Origin: Zea mays
Lineage: Eukaryota > Streptophyta > Magnoliopsida > Poales > Poaceae
Length of the DNA: 64,000 nt
Direction: 5' to 3'
NCBI RefSeq assembly: GCF_902167145.1
Contig: NC_050104.1
Span: 97,661,849 to 97,725,848, forward strand
Shown here: positions 45,705 to 58,110 of the stretch, piece after piece
Layout: each line of letters opens with the position of its first letter
Position numbering within the stretch: position 1 is the first letter of the stretch
Program-made: the position numbers and the translations under genes
Notes under the pieces: generated by a model
What the model was told of the DNA's origin: nothing
The model's database searches: none
What the model saw: the letters and a program-made list of their open reading frames with translations, nothing else

Positions 45705-46074
45705 CGCTACGTACCGTCGGCGGCGGCGGGCGGTCTGCTTCACTCGAGCCAGATTTCCGGCGAACAAGAGCACGGCGGGCAGACGCGCAGCAAGACGGTG
45801 GAAAAGGCGGCTAGGGTTTTCACGAAGCGCGGAAAGTGAAGTTCAAAAAGCGCCGGCCCCGCCCCCTTTTATAGACAGGGCGCGGCTCTTCGGGAAACCC
45901 GCAATCCAACAGGGCGCGGCGCTTCAGGAAACCCGCTATCCAACAGTACGGTGTCAATCAACGGTCATGTCAAAACCCCCCGCGGAACCACTTCGAGCGA
46001 GGGCAGCGTCTCCGCCATCTAGCGACGTCTTCGGCACCAGGTGACTTTGTCGAACTGGTCCCTCGGAGGGCAAA
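45705..46074 (-). other. Upstream region of the G3 antisense gene
   Basis: On the minus strand, 45752-45705 is in frame with the antisense ATG and reads LARVKQTARRRRR, an H3-tail-like stretch, with CTG at 45752-45750 in the place where a start could be. TTTTATAGAC on the plus strand near 45869 reads as a TATA-like TCTATAAAAGG on the minus strand, 110-120 bp upstream, suitable for driving the antisense gene. The interval ends at the purine-containing CTCGGAGGGCAAA before the 3' LTR. Confidence 0.5.
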
Positions 46075-46549
46075 TGTTGGGGCGAAGGCAAAGACGCCAC
46101 CCTTCGCTCGAGGCCTTCGCTGCAGTCGCTGATCCGACGGAGACAAAACGGGCAAGGACACCCTTCACCTGATTCAGCACCAGGCGAAGGCCTGCGACGT
46201 CGTCATCTCACCGTGCGGCCTCGTCCAGCTCAGAGGCCCACGTGTGATCCGGCCCATTGTAACGGGCCCCGCGTGGCCGCCGCGTGTTACGGGCCTAATT
46301 TGTAAAGGCATTCCTGTAATTACAGTCTGTAACCCCGCTTTATGGGAATATTCTGGGGATAAGCTAGGTGGCTGGGGGCACATGCGTCCTTAACACAAGG
46401 CGTTGGGCACTCAGACACCTATAAATACCCCCGCACAATGCCCATGAGGGGCCAGATTAACAGAGCTATTGCCATCTCGCGCGAGAACCCTGTTGACGTC
46501 ATTGTTCACCCTTGTTGGATCCCCTTGCGACTGATAGCAAGTTCCAACA
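46075..46549 (+). repeat. G3 3' LTR, 475 bp
   Basis: TGTTGGGGCGAAGGCAAAGA to GATAGCAAGTTCCAACA, with TGTTGG/CCAACA inverted ends. The TATA box CTATAAATA is at 46419-46427. C1 sequence resumes right after. No matching 5' LTR is present in the window. Confidence 0.9.
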
Positions 46550-48309
46550 AAGATCAAAGAGATGAGCCACCTCAAGATGACGGCAATGATCAAGGGGGAG
46601 ATGCAAATGGTCAAGACAAGGAGGATAAAGAACCAAGGCCGCCACACCCAAGAGTCCATCAAGCAATCCAACGAGATCACCCCGTCGACACCATCCTCGG
46701 CGACATTCATAAGGGGGTAACTACTCGATCTCATGTTGCACATTTTTGTGAGCATTACTCTTTTGTTTCCTCTATTGAGCCACACAGGGTAGAGGAAGCA
46801 CTTCAAGATTCGGATTGGGTGATGGCGATGCAAGAGGAGCTGAACAACTTCACGAGGAACGAGGTATGGCATTTAGTTCCACGTCCTAACCAAAATGTTG
46901 TAGGAACCAAGTGGGTCTTCCGCAACAAACAAGACGAGCATGGTGTGGTGACAAGGAACAAAGCTCGACTCGTGGCCAAGGGGTATTCACAAGTCGAAGG
47001 TTTGGATTTTGGTGAAACCTATGCACCCGTAGCTAGGCTTGAGTCAATTCGCATATTATTAGCCTATGCTACTTACCATGGCTTCAAGCTTTACCAAATG
47101 GACGTGAAAAGTGCCTTCCTCAATGGACCAATCAAGGAAGAGGTCTATGTTGAGCAACCTCCCGGCTTTGAAGATAGTAAGTATCCTAACCATGTATATA
47201 GGCTCTCTAAGGCGCTTTATGGGCTCAAGCAAGCCCCAAGAGCATGGTATGAATGCCTTAGAGATTTTCTTATTGCTAATGGCTTCAAAGTCGGCAAGGC
47301 CGATCCTACTTTATTCACTAAAACTCTTGACAATGATTTGTTTGTATGCCAAATTTATGTTGATGATATTATATTTGGGTCCACTAACGAATCTACATGT
47401 GAAGAATTTAGTAGGATCATGACACAAAAATTCGAGATGTCTATGATGGGGAGTTGAAGTATTTTCTAGGATTCCAAGTCAAGCAACTCCAAGAGGGCAC
47501 CTTCATTAGCCAAACGAAGTACACTCAAGACATTCTAACCAAGTTTGGAATGAAGGATGCCAAGCCCATCAAGACACCCATGGGAACTAATGGGCATCTC
47601 GACCTCGACACGGGAGGTAAATCCGTCGATCAAAAGGTATATCGGTCGATGATTGGTTCATTACTTTATTTATGTGCATCTCGACCGGACATTATGCTTT
47701 CCGTTTGCATGTGTGCAAGATTCCAATCCGACCCTAAGGAATCCCACCTTACGGCCATAAAACGAATCTTGAGATATTTGGCTTATTCTCCTAAGTTTGG
47801 GCTTTGGTACCCTCGGGGATCCACATTTGATTTGATTGGTTATTCGGATGCCGATTGGGCAGGGTGTAAGATTAATAGAAAGAGCACATCGGGGACTTGC
47901 CAGTTCTTGGGAAGATCCTTGGTGTCTTGGGCTTCAAAGAAGCAAAATTCGGTCGCTCTTTCTACCCGAAGCCGAGTATATTGCCGCAGGCCATTGTTGC
48001 ACGCAATTGCTTTGGATGAGGCAAACCCTGCGGGACTATGGTTACAAATTAACCAAAGTTCCTCTTCTATGTGATAATGAGAGTGCAATCCGCATGGCGG
48101 ATAATCCCGTTGAGCATAGCCGCACTAAACACATAGCCATTCGGTATCATTTTCTTAGGGATCACCAACAAAAGGGGGATATCGAGATTGCATACATTAA
48201 CACTAAAGATCAATTAGCCGATATCTTTACCAAGCCTCTTGATGAACAAACTTTTACCAAACTTAGGCACGAGCTCAATATTCTTGATTCTAGGAACTTC
48301 TTTTGCTAA
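46550..48309 (+). pseudogene. C1 pol, RT and RNase H segment, broken
   Basis: Copia-type RT (RVT_2): [10 protein letters not shown], the VARLESIR and DVKSAFLNG blocks, and the YVDDIIFGS catalytic box near 47355-47385. RNase H follows (SDADWAGC, ALSTRSR region, DNESAI, LADIFTKPLDE), ending at TAA 48309 after ILDSRNFFC. A one-base loss near 47448 and a two-base loss near 47968 each shift the frame. The same sites in C2 and C3 lack these lesions, so they arose in C1. Confidence 0.9.
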
Positions 48310-49113
48310 ACTTGCACACATAGCTCATAAGTATACCTTTGATCATGTCTCTTTTATATATGCTATGACTAATGTGTTTTCAAGTCTATTTCAAACCAAG
48401 TCATAGGTATATTGAAAGGGAATTGGAGTCTTCGGCGAAGACAAAGGCTTCCACTCCACTCCACAACTCATCCTTCGCCATCACTCCGAGCATCTCTCCA
48501 ACTTTGGTATAATCTTCACTCATTTATTTTATGACCAAAGGAGGAGAAAGTACTTCGATGGGCTCTAATGATTCCGTTTTTGGCGATTCATGCCAAAGGG
48601 GGAGAAAATATGAGCCCAAAGCAAAAGGACCGCACCACCACCTAATTTTAAAATTGGAGATTTTCAATTGGTCAATTTCAAATTGGTATCTTATTATGTT
48701 CAAAAGGGGGAGGAAGTAGTATTTAAAAAATGATATATCAAAACCCTCTTGAACACTAAGAGGAGGATCTCATTAGGGGGAGTTTTTGTTTTAGTCAAAG
48801 GAAAAGCATTTGAAACAGGGGGAGAAAATTTCAAATCTTGAAAATGCTTCGTAAAATCTTATTCATTTACCTTTGACTATTTGCAAAGAACTTTGAAAAG
48901 GATTTACAAAAGAATTTGCAAAAACAAAATCTGTGGTGCAAGCGTGGTCCAAAATGTAAAAAAATAAAGAAACAATCCATGCCTATCTTGTAAGTATTTA
49001 TATTGGCTCAATTCCGAGCAACCTTTGCACTTACATTATGCAAACTAGCTCAATTATGCACTCCTATATTTGCTTTGGTTTGTGTTGGCATCAATCACCA
49101 AAAAGGGGGAGAT
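48310..49113 (+). other. C1 3' untranslated region with repeated purine tracts
   Basis: No gene. Contains several polypurine-tract-like motifs (AAAGGGGGAGAAAAT near 48596, AAAAGGGGGAGGAAG near 48702, ACAGGGGGAGAAAAT near 48817), ending with CAAAAAGGGGGAGAT directly before the 3' LTR. Multiple purine tracts are a trait of SIRE-lineage elements. Confidence 0.8.
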
Positions 49114-50404
49114 TGAAAGGGAATTAGGCTTACACCTAGTTCCTAAATAATTTTGGTGGTTGAATTGCCCAACACAAATAATTGGACTAACTAGTTTGCT
49201 CTAGTGTACAAGTTATACAGGTGCCAAAGGTTCACACTTAGCCAATAAAAAGACCAAGTATTGGGTTCAACAAAAGAGCAAAGGGACAACCGAAGGCACC
49301 TCTGGTCTGGCGCACCGGACAGTCCGGTGCACCACCGGACATGTCCGGTGCACCAGAGGACTCCAACTCAAACTCGTCACCTTCGGGAAATTCCAGAGGC
49401 AACTCCGCTATAATTCACCGGACAGTGTCCGGTGCTCCAAGGAAGAGCGGCCTCAGGAACTCGCCAGCTTCGGGAAACTGCAACGGCTGCTCCGCTATAA
49501 TTCACCGGACATGTCCGGTGTACACCGGACTGTCCGGTGTAACTACGGGGCAACAGCTACTTCGCGCCAACGGTCACCTGCAACAGCAATTAATGCGCGC
49601 CAGAGCGCGCAGAAGTCAGGCACGCGCGTAGTGGCGCACCGGACACTCTACAGTACATGTCCGGTGCGCCACCGGACATCCAGGCGGGCCCAGAAGTCAG
49701 AGCTCCAACGGTCGGAACCCTTACGGCCTGGTGACGTGGCTGTCGCACCGGACATGTCCGGTGTGCACCGGACTGTCCGGTGCGCCATTCGACAGACAGC
49801 CCCACCAAACGGCTAGTTTGGTGGTTGGGGCTATAAATACCCCCAACCACCCACCATTTATTGCATCCAAGTTTTCCACTTCTCAACCACTTACAAGAGC
49901 TAGACATTCAATTCTAGACACACCCAAAGTGATCAAATCCTCTCCAATTCCACACAAGGCTTTAATGATTAGCGAGAGAGATTTGCCGTGTTCTTTTGAG
50001 CTCTTGCGCTTGGATTGCTTCTTCTCTTTCTCACTTGTTCTTGTGATCTAAACTCAATTGTAACCAAGGCAAGAGACACCAATTGTGTGGTGGTCCTTGC
50101 GGGGAAGTTTTGTTCCCGGTTTTGATTTGAGAAGAGAAGCTCACTCGGTCCGAGGGACCGTTTGAGAGAGGGAAGGGGTTGAAAAAGACCCGGCCTTTGT
50201 GGCCTCCTCAACGGGGAGTAGGTTTGAGAGAACCGAACCTCAGTAAAACAAATCCGCGTATCTCACTTCATTATTCGCTTGCGATTTGTTTTCACGCTCT
50301 CTCTCGGACTCATTATTATTTCTAACGCTAACCCGTCTCGTAGTTGTGATTAATTTTGTAAATTTCAGTTTCGCCCTATTCACCCCCCCTCTAGGCGACT
50401 TTCA
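49114..50404 (+). repeat. C1 3' LTR, 1291 bp
   Basis: Same limits and layout as the 5' LTR (TGAAAGGG to GACTTTCA). Differences seen by eye: about a dozen substitutions, mostly transitions, one extra C in the terminal C-run, and a 20-bp deletion in the palindrome cluster near 49418-49430. Confidence 0.95.
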
Positions 50405-51362
50405 ACCACCACACAATTGGTGTCTCTTGCCTCGATTACAAATGAGTTTGATCGCAAGAAGAATGAGAAAGAAAAGAAGCGATCCAAGCGCAAGAGCTCA
50501 AAAGAACACAACGAATCACTCTCTCTAATCACTAAAGCTTTATGTGGAGTTGGGAGAGGATTTGATCTTTTTGGTGTGTCTTGTATTGAATGCTAGCTCT
50601 TGTAAGGTGTAGAAGAGTGGAAACTTAGATGACTTGAATGTGGGGGTGGTTGGGGTATTTATAGCCCCAACCACCAAACTTGATCGTTGGTAGAGGATGC
50701 TGTCGACGGGCGCACCGGACAGTCCGGTGCGCCACCGGACACTGTCCGGTGTGCCAGCCACGTCACCTGGCCGTTGGATTCCGACCGTTGGAGCTCTGAC
50801 TTGTGGGGTCGCCTGGCTGTCCGGTGGTGCACCGGACAGGTACTGTAGACTGTCCGGTGCGCCGTCTCGCGCGTGCCTGACTTCTGCGCGCTCTGGCGCG
50901 CATTAAATGCCTCTGTAGGTGACCGTTGGCGCCGTAGTAGCCGTTGCTCCGCTGGCACACCGGACAGTCCGGTGTGCACCGGACACTGTCCGGTGACTCA
51001 CCCGACACTGTCCGGTGACTCACCGAACATTGTCCGGTGACTCACCGGACAGTCCGGTGAATTATAGCGGAGCGCCCTTGGAAATTCCCGAAGGTGAAGA
51101 GTTCAACCTCAAGTGCCCTGGTGCACCGGACACTGTCCGGTGGCACACCGGACAGTCCGGTGCGCCAGACCAGGGTGCCTTTCAGGTTGTCTTTTGTTCT
51201 CTTGTTTGAACCCTTTTCTTGGTCTTTTTATTGACTTAATGTGAACCTTTGGCACCTGTAGAACTTATAGACTAGAGCAAACTAGTTAGTCCAATTATTT
51301 GTGTTGGGCAATTCAACCACCAAAATTAATTAGGAAATAGGTGTAAGCCTAATTCCCTTTCA
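50405..51362 (-). repeat. C2 3' LTR, inner portion
   Basis: Begins with the second ACCAC copy and continues CACACAATTGGTGTCTCTTG, exactly where 26928 stopped. Ends AATTCCCTTTCA, the LTR start in element orientation. A cluster near 50956-51062 has two or three extra CCGGTGACTCACCGGACA-like units compared with 58970-59012 in the C2 5' LTR. Target duplication of C1: 50405-50409. Confidence 0.94.
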
Positions 51363-52177
51363 ATCTCCCCCTTTTTGGTGATTGATGCCACCACAAACCA
51401 AAGCAAATATAAAAGTGCATAATTGAACTAGTTTGCATAATTGTATGTGCAAAGGTTACTTAGAATTGAGCCAATATAAATTCATAAGATATGCATGGAT
51501 TGTTTCTTTAATTTTTGACATTTTGGACCACGCTTGCACCACATGTTTTGTTTTTGCAAATTCTTTTGTAAATTCTTTTCAAAGTCCTTTTGCAAATAGT
51601 CAAAGGTAAATGAGTAAGATTTTGAGAAGCATTTTCAAGATTTTAAATTTTCTCCCCCTGTTTCAAATGCTTTTCCTTTGACTTAAACAAAACTCCCCCT
51701 TGATAAAATCCTCCTCTTAGTGTTCAAGAGGGTTTTGATGTTAATTTTGAAGAGGGTATACCAATTTGAAATTATATCACAAATAAGATACCAATTTGAA
51801 AATACTTCTTTAAAACCAAATTGAAAAACGAAATTTTTTGAAATTGGTGGTGGTGCGGTCCTTTTGCTTTGGGCTCATGCTCTCTCCCCCTTTGGCATAA
51901 ATCGCCAAAAACGGAATAATTAGAGCCCTTGTAACTACTTTCTCCCACTTTGGTAAAAGACATATGAGTGAAGATTATACCAAAGTCGGAGAGTTGCTCG
52001 GAGCGTCGACGAAGGATGAGTTATGGAGTGGAGTGGAAGCCTTACTCTTCGCCGAACACTCCAATTCCCTTTCAATACACCTATGACTTGATTTGAAATT
52101 CACTTGAAAACACATTAGTCATAGCATATGAAAGAGACATGATCAAAGGTATATGAATGAGCTATGTGTGCAAAACA
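51363..52177 (-). other. C2 3' untranslated region
   Basis: No gene. On the minus strand it has purine tracts (AAAGGGGGAGAT next to the LTR, and repeats near 51650, 51690 and 51885) corresponding to those in C1. Confidence 0.78.
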
Positions 52178-55100
52178 TCAAAAGAAATTCCTAGAATCAA
52201 GAATATTTAGCTCATGTCTAAGTTTGTTAAAAGTTTGTTCATCTAATGGCTTGGTAAAGATATCGGCTAATTGTTCCTTAGTGTTAATATATGCAATCTC
52301 GATATCTCCCTTTTGTTGGTGACCCCTTAAGAAATGATACCGAATGGCTATGTGTTTAGTGCGGCAATGCTCAACGGGATTGTCCGCCATGCGGATTGCA
52401 CTCTCATTATCACATAGAAGAGGAACTTTGGTTAATTTGTAACCATAGTCCCTAAGGGTTTGCCTCATCCAAAGTAGTTGCGCGCAACAATGGCCTACGG
52501 CAATATACTCGGCTTCGGCGGTAGAAAGAGCGACGGAATTTTGCTTCTTTGAAGCCCAAGACACCAAGGATCTTCCCAAGAACTGGCAAGTCCCCGATGT
52601 GCTCTTTCTATTAATCTTACAACCCGCCCAATCGGCATCCGAAAAACCAATTAAATCAAAAGTGGATCCCCTAGGATACCAAAGCCCAAACTTAGGAGTA
52701 TGAACTAAATATCTCAAGATTCGTTTTACGGCCGTAAGGTGGGTTTCCTTAGGGTCGGCTTGGAATCTTGCACACATGCATACAGAAAGCATAATATCCG
52801 GTCGAGATGCACATAAATAGAGTAAAGAGCCTTATATCGACCGGTATACCTTTTGATCGACAGATTTACCTCCCGTGTTGAGGTCGAGATGCCCATTGGT
52901 TCCCATGGGTGTCTTGATGGGCTTGGCATCCTTCATTCCAAACTTGTTTAGAATGTCTTGAATGTACTTTGTTTGGCTAATGAAGGTGCCTTCTTGGAGT
53001 TGCTTCACTTGAAATCCCAAGAAGTACTTCAACTCCCCCATCATAGACATCTCGAATTTTTGTGTCATGATCCTACTAAATTCTTCACATGTAGATTCGT
53101 TAGTAGACCCAAAAATAATATCATCAACATAAATTTGGCAAACAAACAAATCATTGTCAAGAGTTTTAGTAAATAAAGTAGGATCGGCCTTTCCGACTTT
53201 GAAGCCATTAGCGATAAGGAAATCTCTTAGGCATTCATACCATGCTCTTGGGGCTTGCTTAAGCCCATAAAGCGCCTTAGAGAGTTTATAAACATAGTTA
53301 GGGTACTCACTATCTTCAAAGTCGGGAGGTTGCTCAACATAGACCTCTTCCTTGATCGGTCCATTGAGGAAGGCACTCTTCACGTCCATTTGGTAAAGCT
53401 TGAAGCCATGGTTAGTAGCATAGGCTAATAATATACAAATTGACTCAAGCCTAGCTACGGGTGCATAGGTTTCACCGAAGTCCAAACCTTCGACTTCGGA
53501 GTATCCCTTGGCCACAAGTCGGGCTTTGTTCCTTGTCACCACACCATGCTCGTCTTGCTTGTTGCGGAAGACCCACTTGGTTCCTACAACATTTTGATTA
53601 GGATGTAGAACTAAATGCCATACCTCGTTCCTAGTGAAATTGTTGAGCTCCTCTTGCATCGCCACTACCCAATCCGAATCTTGTAGTACTTCCTCTACCC
53701 TGTGTGGCTCAATAGAGGAAACAAAAGAGTAATGCTCACAAAAATGTGCAACACGAGATCTAGTGGTTACCCCCTTATGAATGTCGCCGAGGATGGTGTC
53801 GACGGGGTGATCTCGTTGGATTGCTTGGTGGACTCTTGGGTGTGGCGGTCTTGGTTCTTCATCCTCCTTGTATTGATCATTTGCATCTCCCCTTTGATTA
53901 TTGTCGTCATCTTGAGGTGGCTCATCTCTTTGATCTTCTCCTTCATCAGCTTGAGCTTCATCCTCATTTTGAGTTGGTGGAGATGCTTGCGTGGAGGAGG
54001 ATGGTTGATCTTGTGCATTTGGAGGCTCTTCGGATTCCTTAGGACACACATCCCCAATGGACATGTTCCTTAGTGCAATGCATGGAGCCTCTTCATCACC
54101 TATCTCATCAATATCAACTTGCTCTACTTGAGAGCCATTAGTCTCATCAAACACAGCGTCACAAGAAACTTCAACTAGTCCTGAGGACTTCTTAAAGACT
54201 CTATATGCCCTTGTGTTTGTATCATATCCTAGTAAAAAGCCTTCTACAGTCTTAGGAGCAAATTTAGATTTTCTACCTCTTTTAACAAGAATAAAGCATT
54301 TGCTACCAAAGACTCTAAAATATGAAATATTGGGCTTTTTACCGGTTAGGAGTTCATATGATGTCTTCTTGAGGATTCAATGTAGATATAACCGGTTGAT
54401 GGCGTAGCAGGCGGTGTTGACTGCCTCAGCCCAAAACCAATCCGAAGTCTTGTACTCATCAAGCATGGTCCTTGCCATGTTCAATAGAGTTCGATTCTTC
54501 CTCTCCACTACACCATTTTGTTGTGGCGTGTAGGGAGAAGAGAACTCATGCTTGATGCCCTCCTCCTCAAGGAAGCCTTCAATTTGAGAGTTCTTGAACT
54601 CCGTCCCGTTGTCGCTTCTAATTTTCTTGATCCTCAAGCCGAACTCATTTTGAGCCCGTCTCAAGAATCCCTTTAAGGTTTCTTGGGTATGTGATTTTTC
54701 CTGCAAAAAGAACACCCAAGTGAAGCGAGAATAATCATCCACAATAACTAGACAGTACTTACTCCCGTCGATGCTTATGTAAGCTATCGGGCCGAATAGG
54801 TCCATGTGTAGGAGCTCGAGTGGCCTGTCAGTCGTCATAATGTTCTTGTGTGGATGATGGACACCAACTTGCTTCCCTGCCTGACATGCGCTACAAATCC
54901 TGTCTTTCTCAAAATGAACATTTGTTAGTCCCAAAATGTGTTCTCCCTTTAGAAGCTTGTGAAGATTCTTCATTCCAACATGTGCTAGTCAACGGTGCCA
55001 GAGCCAGCCCATGTTAGTCTTAGCAATTAAGCAAGTGTCGAGTTCAGCTCTATCAAAATCTACTAAGTATAGCTGACCCTCTAACACTCCCTTAAATGCT

Positions 55101-55426
55101 ATTGAATCATCACTTCTTCTAAAGATAGTAACACTTACATCTGTGAAAAGACAGTTGTAGCCCATTTTGCATAATTGAGATACGGAAAGCAAATTGTAAT
55201 CTAAAGAGTCTACAAGAAAAACATTGGAAATTGAATGGTCAGGAGATATAGCAATTTTACCCAATCCTTTGACCAAACCTTGGTTCCCATCCCTGATTGT
55301 GATCGCTCTTTGGGGATCTTGGTTTTTCTCGTAGGAGGAGAACATCTTCTTCTCCCCTGTCATATGGTTTGTGCACCCGCTATCGATTATCCAACTTGAG
55401 CCCCCGGATGCATAACCCTACAAAAC
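52178..55426 (-). pseudogene. C2 pol: protease, integrase, RT, RNase H, broken
   Basis: Protease motif IDSGCTNH near 55384, pre-integrase and integrase HHCC (about 54990-54880), core DLFGPI / SDNGTEF / VVERKN, RT with YVDDIIFGS (about 53140-53110) and RNase H to the TGA at 52178. One frame runs almost throughout but is interrupted by in-frame stops near 54989, 54377 and 52832. The stop near 54377 sits where C1 has a CGA codon (TGA, with a neighbouring C to T change). All catalytic acidic residues of integrase and RT are still encoded. Confidence 0.9.
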
Positions 55427-55430
55427 AAGT

Positions 55431-58062
55431 TTAGTTCTTGATTTTAGGTACCCAAATGGTTTTGGGTCCTTTGGCATTAGACACAAGAACTTTGGGTACC
55501 CAAACACAAGTCTTTGATCCCTTGTGCTTGCCCCCAACATATTTGGCAACTACCTTGCCGGATTTGTTTGTTAAAACATAAGAGGCATCAAAGGTCTTAA
55601 ATGAAATGTTAGAATAATTTGATGCCTTAGGAGTTTTCTTCGTAGGCAATTTTACATGGGTTGATTGCCTAGAACTAGATGTCTCACCCTTATACATAAA
55701 AGCATGATTGGGGCCAGAGTGAGACTTCCTAGAGTGAATTCTCGTAATTTTGCTCTCGGGATAACCGGCAGGGTACAAAATGTAACCCTTGTTATCCTGA
55801 GGCATGGGAGCCTTGTCCTTTATAAAATTAGACAATCTTTTAGGAGGGGCATTAAGTTTGACATTGTCCCCCTTTTGGAAGCCAATGCCATCATTTATGC
55901 CAGGGCGTCTCCCACTATAGAGCATGCTTCTAGCAAATTTGAATTTTTCGTTCTCTAAGTCATGCTCGGCACTTTTAGCATCTAATTTTGCTATATGATC
56001 ATTTTGTTTCTTAATTAAAGCTAGGTGATCATGAATAGCATCAACATTAATGTCTCTACATCTAGTGCAAATGGAAACATGCTCAATGGTAGATTTAGAG
56101 GGTTTGCAAGAATTAAGTTCAACAATCTTAGCACGTAAAATATCATTCTTATCTCTAAGATCGGAAATTGTATCATTGCAAACATCTAATTCTTTAGCCT
56201 TAGCAATCAATTTTTCATTATCATTTCTAAGGCTAGCAAGAGAGATATTCAATTCTTCAATCTTAGCAAGCAAATCAACATTATCATTTCTAGGATTGGG
56301 AATTGAAACATCACAAACATTTGAATCAACCTTAGCTATTAGATTAGCATTTTCATTTCTAAGGTTGACAATAGTATCATGGCAAGTGCTTAGCTCACTA
56401 GATAGTTTTTCACATTTTTCTACTTCTAGAGCGTAAGCATTTTTAACCTTAACATGCTTTTTATTCTTTTTTATTAGGAAGTCCTCTTAGGTGTCCAAGA
56501 GATCATCCTTCTCATGAATAACGCTAATTAATTCATTCAATTTTTCCTTTTGTTGCATGTTTAGGTTGGCAAAAAGGGTATGCAAATTATCCTCCTCATC
56601 ACTAGCATTATCTTCATCACTAGAGGATGCATATTTAGAGGATGATTTAGATTTTACCTTCTTTCTTTTGCCGCCCTTTGCCATGAGGCATTTATGGCCG
56701 ACGTTGGGGAAGAGAAGTCCCTTGGTGACGGCGATGTTTGCGGCGTCCTCGTCGGAGAAGGAGTCGGAAGAGCTCTCGTCCGAGTCCCATTCCCGGCAAA
56801 CATGGGCATCGCCGCCCTTCTTCTTGTAGTACTTCTTTTCTCTCGTCTTTCCCTTCTTGTCGTCGCCCCTGTCACTGTCACTAGATAGTGGACATTTTGC
56901 AATAAAATGACCGGGCTTACTACATTTGTAGCAAACTTTCTTGGAGCGGGATTTGTAGTCCTTCCCCCTCCTTTGCTTGAGGATTTGGCGGAAGCTCTTG
57001 ATGATGAGCGTTATCTCCTCATTGTCGATCTTTGAGGCGTCGATTGGTTGTCTACTTGATGTAGACTCCTCCTTCTTCTCCTCCGTTGCCTTGAATGCGA
57101 CCGGCTGTGCTTCGGGCGTGGAGGGGCATCTAGCTCGTTAATTTTCTTTGATCATTTGATCATCAATTCAAAGCTCACAAAGTTTCCTATCACTTCCTCG
57201 GGAGTCATTAGTGTATATATCTAGGATTACCACGAATTAATTGAACTTGAGTAGGGTTAAGGAAAACAAGTGATCTAAGAAAAACCTTAACCACTTCGTG
57301 GTCATCCCATTTTTTGCTCCTGAGGTTGCGCACTTGGTTCACCAAGGTTTTGAGCCGGTTGTACATGTCTTGTGGCTCCTCCCCTTGGCGAAGACGGAAG
57401 CGACCGAGCTCCCCCTCAATCATTTCCCGCTTGGTGATTTTGGTCACCTCGTCTCCTTCGTGCGCGATCTTTAGCATGTCCCAAATCTCCTTAGCACTTT
57501 TCAACCCTTGCACCTTATTATACTCCTCTCGACTTAGAGAGGCGAGGAGTATAGTTGTGGCTTGGGAGTTGAAGTGTTGGATTTGGGCCACTTCGTCCTC
57601 ATCATAATCTTCATCCCCTATGGATGGTACCTATACACCAAACTCAACAACATCCCATATACTTTTGTGGAGTGAGGTTAGGTGATATCGCATCATATCA
57701 CTCCACCTAGCATAATCTTCACCATCAAACGTTGGTGGTTTGCCCAATGGGACGGAAAGTAATGGCGTATGTTTAGAAATGCGAGGATAGCGTAGGGGGA
57801 TCTTACTAAACTTCTTGCGCTCATGGCGCTTAGAAGTTACGGACGGCGTGTCGGAGCAGGAGGTGGATGGCGACGAGGTGTCAGTCTCGTAGTAGACCAC
57901 TTTCCTCATCTTCTTCTTCTTGTCACCACTCCGACGCGACTTGTGGGAAGGGGATTCCTTTTTCTTCCCCTTGTTGCGGGACTCTCCCGATGGAGCTTTC
58001 CCGTGGCTTGTAGCGGGCTTCTCGCCGGTCACCATCTCCTTCTTGGCGTGATCTCCCGACAT
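55431..58062 (-). pseudogene. C2 gag, broken
   Basis: Starts ATG at 58062 (MSGDHAKKEM). Basic Lys/Ser region, then capsid region (PTFDGEDYARWSD, later REMIEGELGRFRLRQGE), zinc knuckle CYKCSKPGHFIAKCP near 56940-56895, a Glu/Asp/Lys-rich coiled-coil region with repeated LRNDN/LIAK units, and a C-terminal basic part ending at about 55431. Breaks: in-frame TAG near 57631, stops near 57208, a frame change between the capsid and zinc-knuckle regions, and a TAA near 56487. Confidence 0.88.
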
Positions 58063-58091
58063 CACTTCGAGCGGTTAGGCTCTAATGAAGC

Positions 58092-58109
58092 ACCAGGCTC
58101 CGATACCAA
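58092..58109 (-). promoter_or_regulatory. C2 primer-binding site
   Basis: Minus strand TTGGTATCGGAGCCTGG next to the 5' LTR, initiator tRNA-Met type with the same single variant base as C1. Confidence 0.85.
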
Positions 58110-58110
58110 T

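Larger units (their letters stand above)
35966..46549 (+). mobile_element. Ty3/Gypsy remnant G3 (Tat-like), gag to 3' LTR
   Basis: Plus-strand element lacking its 5' LTR: C1 linker sequence runs straight into G3 gag near 35965 (AATGATGAAGGAGGACGAAG). It holds gag-pol (to 41252), a 78-bp tandem array, a multi-exon antisense gene (42016-45704) and a 3' LTR (46075-46549), after which C1 resumes at AGATCAAAGAGATGAGCC. An antisense gene between pol and the 3' LTR is a known feature of Tat-lineage elements. Loss of the 5' LTR through deletion at a short homology (GATGAAGGAG-like) is the simplest reading. Confidence 0.9.
26929..50404 (+). mobile_element. Ty1/Copia element C1 inserted in the C2 LTR
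   Basis: Bounded by LTRs 26929-28237 and 49114-50404 and by ACCAC duplications at 26924-26928 and 50405-50409. Internal C1 sequence survives as three pieces: gag N-terminus (28238-28620), integrase region (34666-35965) and RT/RNase H plus the 3' untranslated region (46550-49113). Gypsy remnants G2 and G3 occupy the gaps, and the parts of C1 that should bridge each gap are missing or shortened. The two LTRs differ at only about a dozen single bases plus a 20-bp indel. Confidence 0.94.
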
